This document shows positions 62,327 through 64,000 of a stretch of 64,000 nucleotides of DNA, in pieces; position 1 is the stretch's first letter; each line of letters starts with the position of its first letter. The position numbers and the translations under genes are program-made. The stretch spans positions 1 to 64,000 of the forward strand of contig NZ_JAEPBH010000006.1 in assembly GCF_016632365.1 (NCBI RefSeq), read 5' to 3'. The notes below the pieces were generated by a model. The model was not told the origin of the DNA. It ran no database searches and saw only the letters and a program-made list of their open reading frames with translations. The DNA comes from Tenebrionibacter intestinalis. Its GTDB lineage: Bacteria > Pseudomonadota > Gammaproteobacteria > Enterobacterales > Enterobacteriaceae.

Positions 62327-62719
62327 GTGAATAAAACGCTGACGCTCAACGGCGCGCATATTCACGATATTCCCTCGTTTTACGCCGAGGTGAATGCCGT
62401 CTTTATGGCAAACGAATCGTGGCGTCTGGGCGAAAGCCTTGATGCCTTCAACGATCTGCTGTACGGCGGCTTTGGCGCGCTGGCGGGCAGCGAGCCGGTC
62501 ACGCTGGTGTGGCGTGATGCCAAACGCAGCCGGGCGGCGCTGGGCTTTGAGGTTACGCGCCGCTATTATCAGGACAAGCTTGCCCAGCCTGAGCGATTTA
62601 ACGTAGCGTACTTCCAGCGACAGTTGGCAGCGCTGGAAAACGGCAGCGGCCAAACCTATTTTGATATTCTGCTGGACATTATCGCTGATCACCCGAATAT
62701 CACGCTGGTGATGAGGTGA
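62327..62719 (+). CDS. Barstar-family protein
   Basis: 130 residues with a GTG start at 62327; GGGGGGAAGG directly precedes it and gives the barstar-like start MNKTLTLNGAHIHDIPSFYA. The pattern SLDAFNDLLYGGFGA with acidic residues corresponds to the barnase-binding helix of barstar. Family members inhibit secreted guanyl-specific ribonucleases. No ribonuclease gene is visible within the window, so it is an orphan immunity protein or has another target. Likely co-transcribed with ygiQ. Confidence 0.75.
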   Translation: MNKTLTLNGAHIHDIPSFYAEVNAVFMANESWRLGESLDAFNDLLYGGFGALAGSEPVTLVWRDAKRSRAALGFEVTRRYYQDKLAQPERFNVAYFQRQLAALENGSGQTYFDILLDIIADHPNITLVMR

Positions 62720-62991
62720 CAGGCATGCGGCGAATCACGTCTGAAGGGGAACGCCAGGCGGTTATAAAGTTATGCTTGTTCCGTTCACATTAAGTCAGGC
62801 AAGAAAACGCGCACTGAGTACGGGGTATAGTAGCTCAAACTCGAACTGACAGTTTCCGCAGTCAGAATGCAATCAAATCTGACAGGCCTTATGAGCGAAA
62901 AACGGGCATCAGGCCATTTAAATATGTCTGTGCAAGAATTTGTCATTAAGGCCAGTACATTCGGGGAGATCTATTTCCTGCCCGTCTTCTT
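62720..62991. other. Interval after the barstar gene, no clear gene
   Basis: A 43-codon plus-strand frame at 62890-63021 (MSEKRASGHLNMSVQEFVIK onward) runs into the repeat at 62992 and has only a weak ribosome-binding site, so I do not call it. The rest shows no recognisable feature. Confidence 0.4.
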
Positions 62992-63215
62992 AAACCCACC
63001 CGCCGCACTCGCTCGCGCTTAGCACCAGGGGGTAAAATAACGCCGAAGTGGGTTTCAAGTTCTTGACAAAGAATGAAAAAAAGGGTTTTTCCTTCTTTGT
63101 GGTAAGCAGATGAAAATCAACCAGTTGATTTTACTTGTTTCTTATTGTATTTCATCCATCCTGTCTGCGAAAGGGTGAGGGGTATCAGCAGTCTTAAACC
63201 CGCCGAAGCGGGTTT
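62992..63215 (-). repeat. Palindrome-bounded interspersed repeat, copy B
   Basis: Reverse-orientation relative of 26838-27021. Core of about 140 bp, for example CAGACAGGATGGATGAAATA (minus), then AAGTAAAATCAA, GTTGATTTTC, CTGCTTACC and TTCTTTGTCAA, in the same order as copy A. One end is the perfect palindrome AAACCCGCCGAAGCGGGTTT (63196-63215). At the other end AAACCCAC (62992-62999) and GTGGGTTT (63048-63055) are separated by 48 bp, as if something was inserted in the loop. Confidence 0.7.
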
Positions 63216-63232
63216 GGTCATTTGAATTTTTC

Positions 63233-63559
63233 TCAGGCGGCCATCTTTCTGCATTGTTCGGCGCATTGATGACAAGCTCGGGAGCACTTCTGGCAATGTT
63301 CATGCTCATGCTTTCCACACTCCTCGCCGCACTTCTGACAAACCTCAGCGCAAAGACGGCAGAGGGCCTGGGCTGAATCGCTATTTTGCGTCATGAATTG
63401 AGCTGCAAGACGGCAGATATTTGCACACTGCATATCCAGTTTTATGCACTCGCGCATCATCTCCAGGTTCTCTTCTTCAAGACACGAAGCCGCGCAGTTA
63501 TCACATGCAGTTGCGCACAGATAACAGGATTCGATGCAATTTTTGTATTCGTTTAACAT
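63233..63559 (-). CDS. Four-helix-bundle copper-binding protein (Csp-like)
   Basis: 108 residues with 16 cysteines, mostly spaced along helices as CxxxC and CxxC (CIESCYLCATACDNCAASC, CRLCAEVCQKCGEECG, HCQKCSRACHQCAEQC). This is the cytosolic Csp3/DUF326 copper-storage pattern, which packs many Cu(I) ions inside the bundle. There is no Tat or Sec signal, so it is cytosolic. GAGGAG sits just before the ATG. A single-gene unit with the repeat at its 3' side. Confidence 0.88.
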   Translation of the reverse strand: MLNEYKNCIESCYLCATACDNCAASCLEEENLEMMRECIKLDMQCANICRLAAQFMTQNSDSAQALCRLCAEVCQKCGEECGKHEHEHCQKCSRACHQCAEQCRKMAA

Positions 63560-63696
63560 AATTTCTCCTCAGCTATGGTGACGTATTAAGCATGGAAGAG
63601 ATAATGGGTTATTCAAATTTTAAATGAGTTAATAAATTTTTCGGTAATTCATCTTATTGATTTTAAAATAAAAATCAGGGTTGCTTAATGCGCTAA

Positions 63697-63814
63697 TGTC
63701 CGCTCCTGGCAAACGCCTTCGGCCGCGCAAAGACATCATTGTTTCGTCTGCGGCTTGCCGATTTCAACGGGCCTCAGGCCCATGCTGTCTGGCTGTAGAT
63801 GTTGAAAGCGGACA
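63697..63814. repeat. Interval bounded by 8-bp inverted repeats
   Basis: TGTCCGCT at 63697-63704 and AGCGGACA at 63807-63814 bound 118 bp with no recognised gene. Could be a small decayed element or chance. Confidence 0.3.
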
Positions 63815-63825
63815 AGGCTGTTGAC

Positions 63826-63861
63826 CCAATAAAAAGAAAAGAGGCCCCATACTGGACCTCA
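63826..63861 (-). terminator. Terminator reading leftwards
   Basis: Minus strand GAGGTCC-AGTAT-GGGGCCTC followed by TTTTCTTTTTATT. It should end a minus-strand gene lying at the right edge. Confidence 0.75.
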
Positions 63862-63911
63862 ACACGTTATGTCACAGGAATCGTTATTCACACGCGCTTA
63901 ACTGGCAGGCC

Positions 63912-64000
63912 TTATGCAAGTGAACAGGCTTCTTTAACGGCGAAGGCACAAAGCAGACCCTGTGACGCCGGTCCGATATGGCAGGAAAAGCCCTTAATGT
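63912..64000 (-). CDS. Possible C-terminal end of a gene running off the right edge
   Basis: Minus strand frame open from the window edge to TAA at 63912-63914: IKGFSCHIGPASQGLLCAFA, then VKEACSLA. Supported only by the open frame and by the terminator 50 bp downstream. No family recognised. Confidence 0.35.
   Translation of the reverse strand, partial: IKGFSCHIGPASQGLLCAFAVKEACSLA

Noticed and set aside
62890-63021. 43-codon plus-strand frame
   Set aside because: Weak ribosome-binding site, and the last codons run into the interspersed repeat; could be a remnant but cannot be supported.

Overview
The window is enterobacterial chromosome. From about 26.0 kb rightwards the gene content and order (ileX tRNA, mug, rpoD-dnaG-rpsU, tsaD, plsY, folB, uppP, cca, ygiM, ygiF, glnE, hldE, ubiK, ribB, zupT, ygiC-ygiB, tolC, nudF-yqiB-cpdA-yqiA-parE, ygiN, mdaB, parC, plsC, ftsP, ygiQ) are those of the Enterobacteriaceae backbone. 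Protein lengths are close to, but not the same as, E. coli K-12. Several E. coli neighbours (ygiW-qseBC, ygiL, an intact ygiD) are missing, so a relative in the Enterobacter/Cronobacter/Kosakonia direction is more likely than E. coli itself. I cannot fix the genus from sequence alone.

From 1 to about 26.0 kb lies the end of a genomic island that stops exactly at the 3' end of the tRNA-Ile(CAU) gene. No integrase is in view, so it is presumably beyond the left edge. The part next to the tRNA (18.6-25.9 kb, plus strand) is the tail module of CP4-57/CP4-6-type islands: yfjP-like GTPase, yfjQ (DUF932), yfjR (WYL regulator), two small exported proteins, ykfF-like DUF905, an ArdB/KlcA-type antirestriction protein, a RadC-like protein, a DUF987 protein, a CbeA/CbtA-type type IV toxin-antitoxin pair and a DUF4942 protein.

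The part at 0.9-18.2 kb, all minus strand, is a defence block. One overlapping gene series starts with a BrxR/CapW-like WYL regulator. It runs on through a SNF2 helicase with a degenerate PLD-like N-terminus, a DUF4391 protein, a UvrD-like helicase that seems to carry a GreA/GreB-C-like domain, a type III Mod methyltransferase and a type III Res nuclease/translocase. A small orphan ORF and the decayed end of an IS3-family transposase follow. Then comes an abpA-abpB pair, the two-gene anti-phage module first known from CP4-57 yfjL-yfjK. A truncated GT9 glycosyltransferase lies at the left edge. The regulator + SNF2 + DUF4391 + UvrD + Mod + Res assembly is the best candidate for an undescribed composite defence system here.

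The backbone holds further points of interest. A ~185-bp interspersed repeat flanked by GC-rich palindromes occurs twice, in opposite orientation, beside mug/rpoD and before the copper-binding protein gene. ygiD survives only as a wreck between zupT and ygiC. An FMN riboswitch precedes ribB, a Fur-like box lies at zupT, a near-consensus Mar/Sox/Rob box lies upstream of tolC, and a barstar-like immunity gene after ygiQ has no visible ribonuclease partner.
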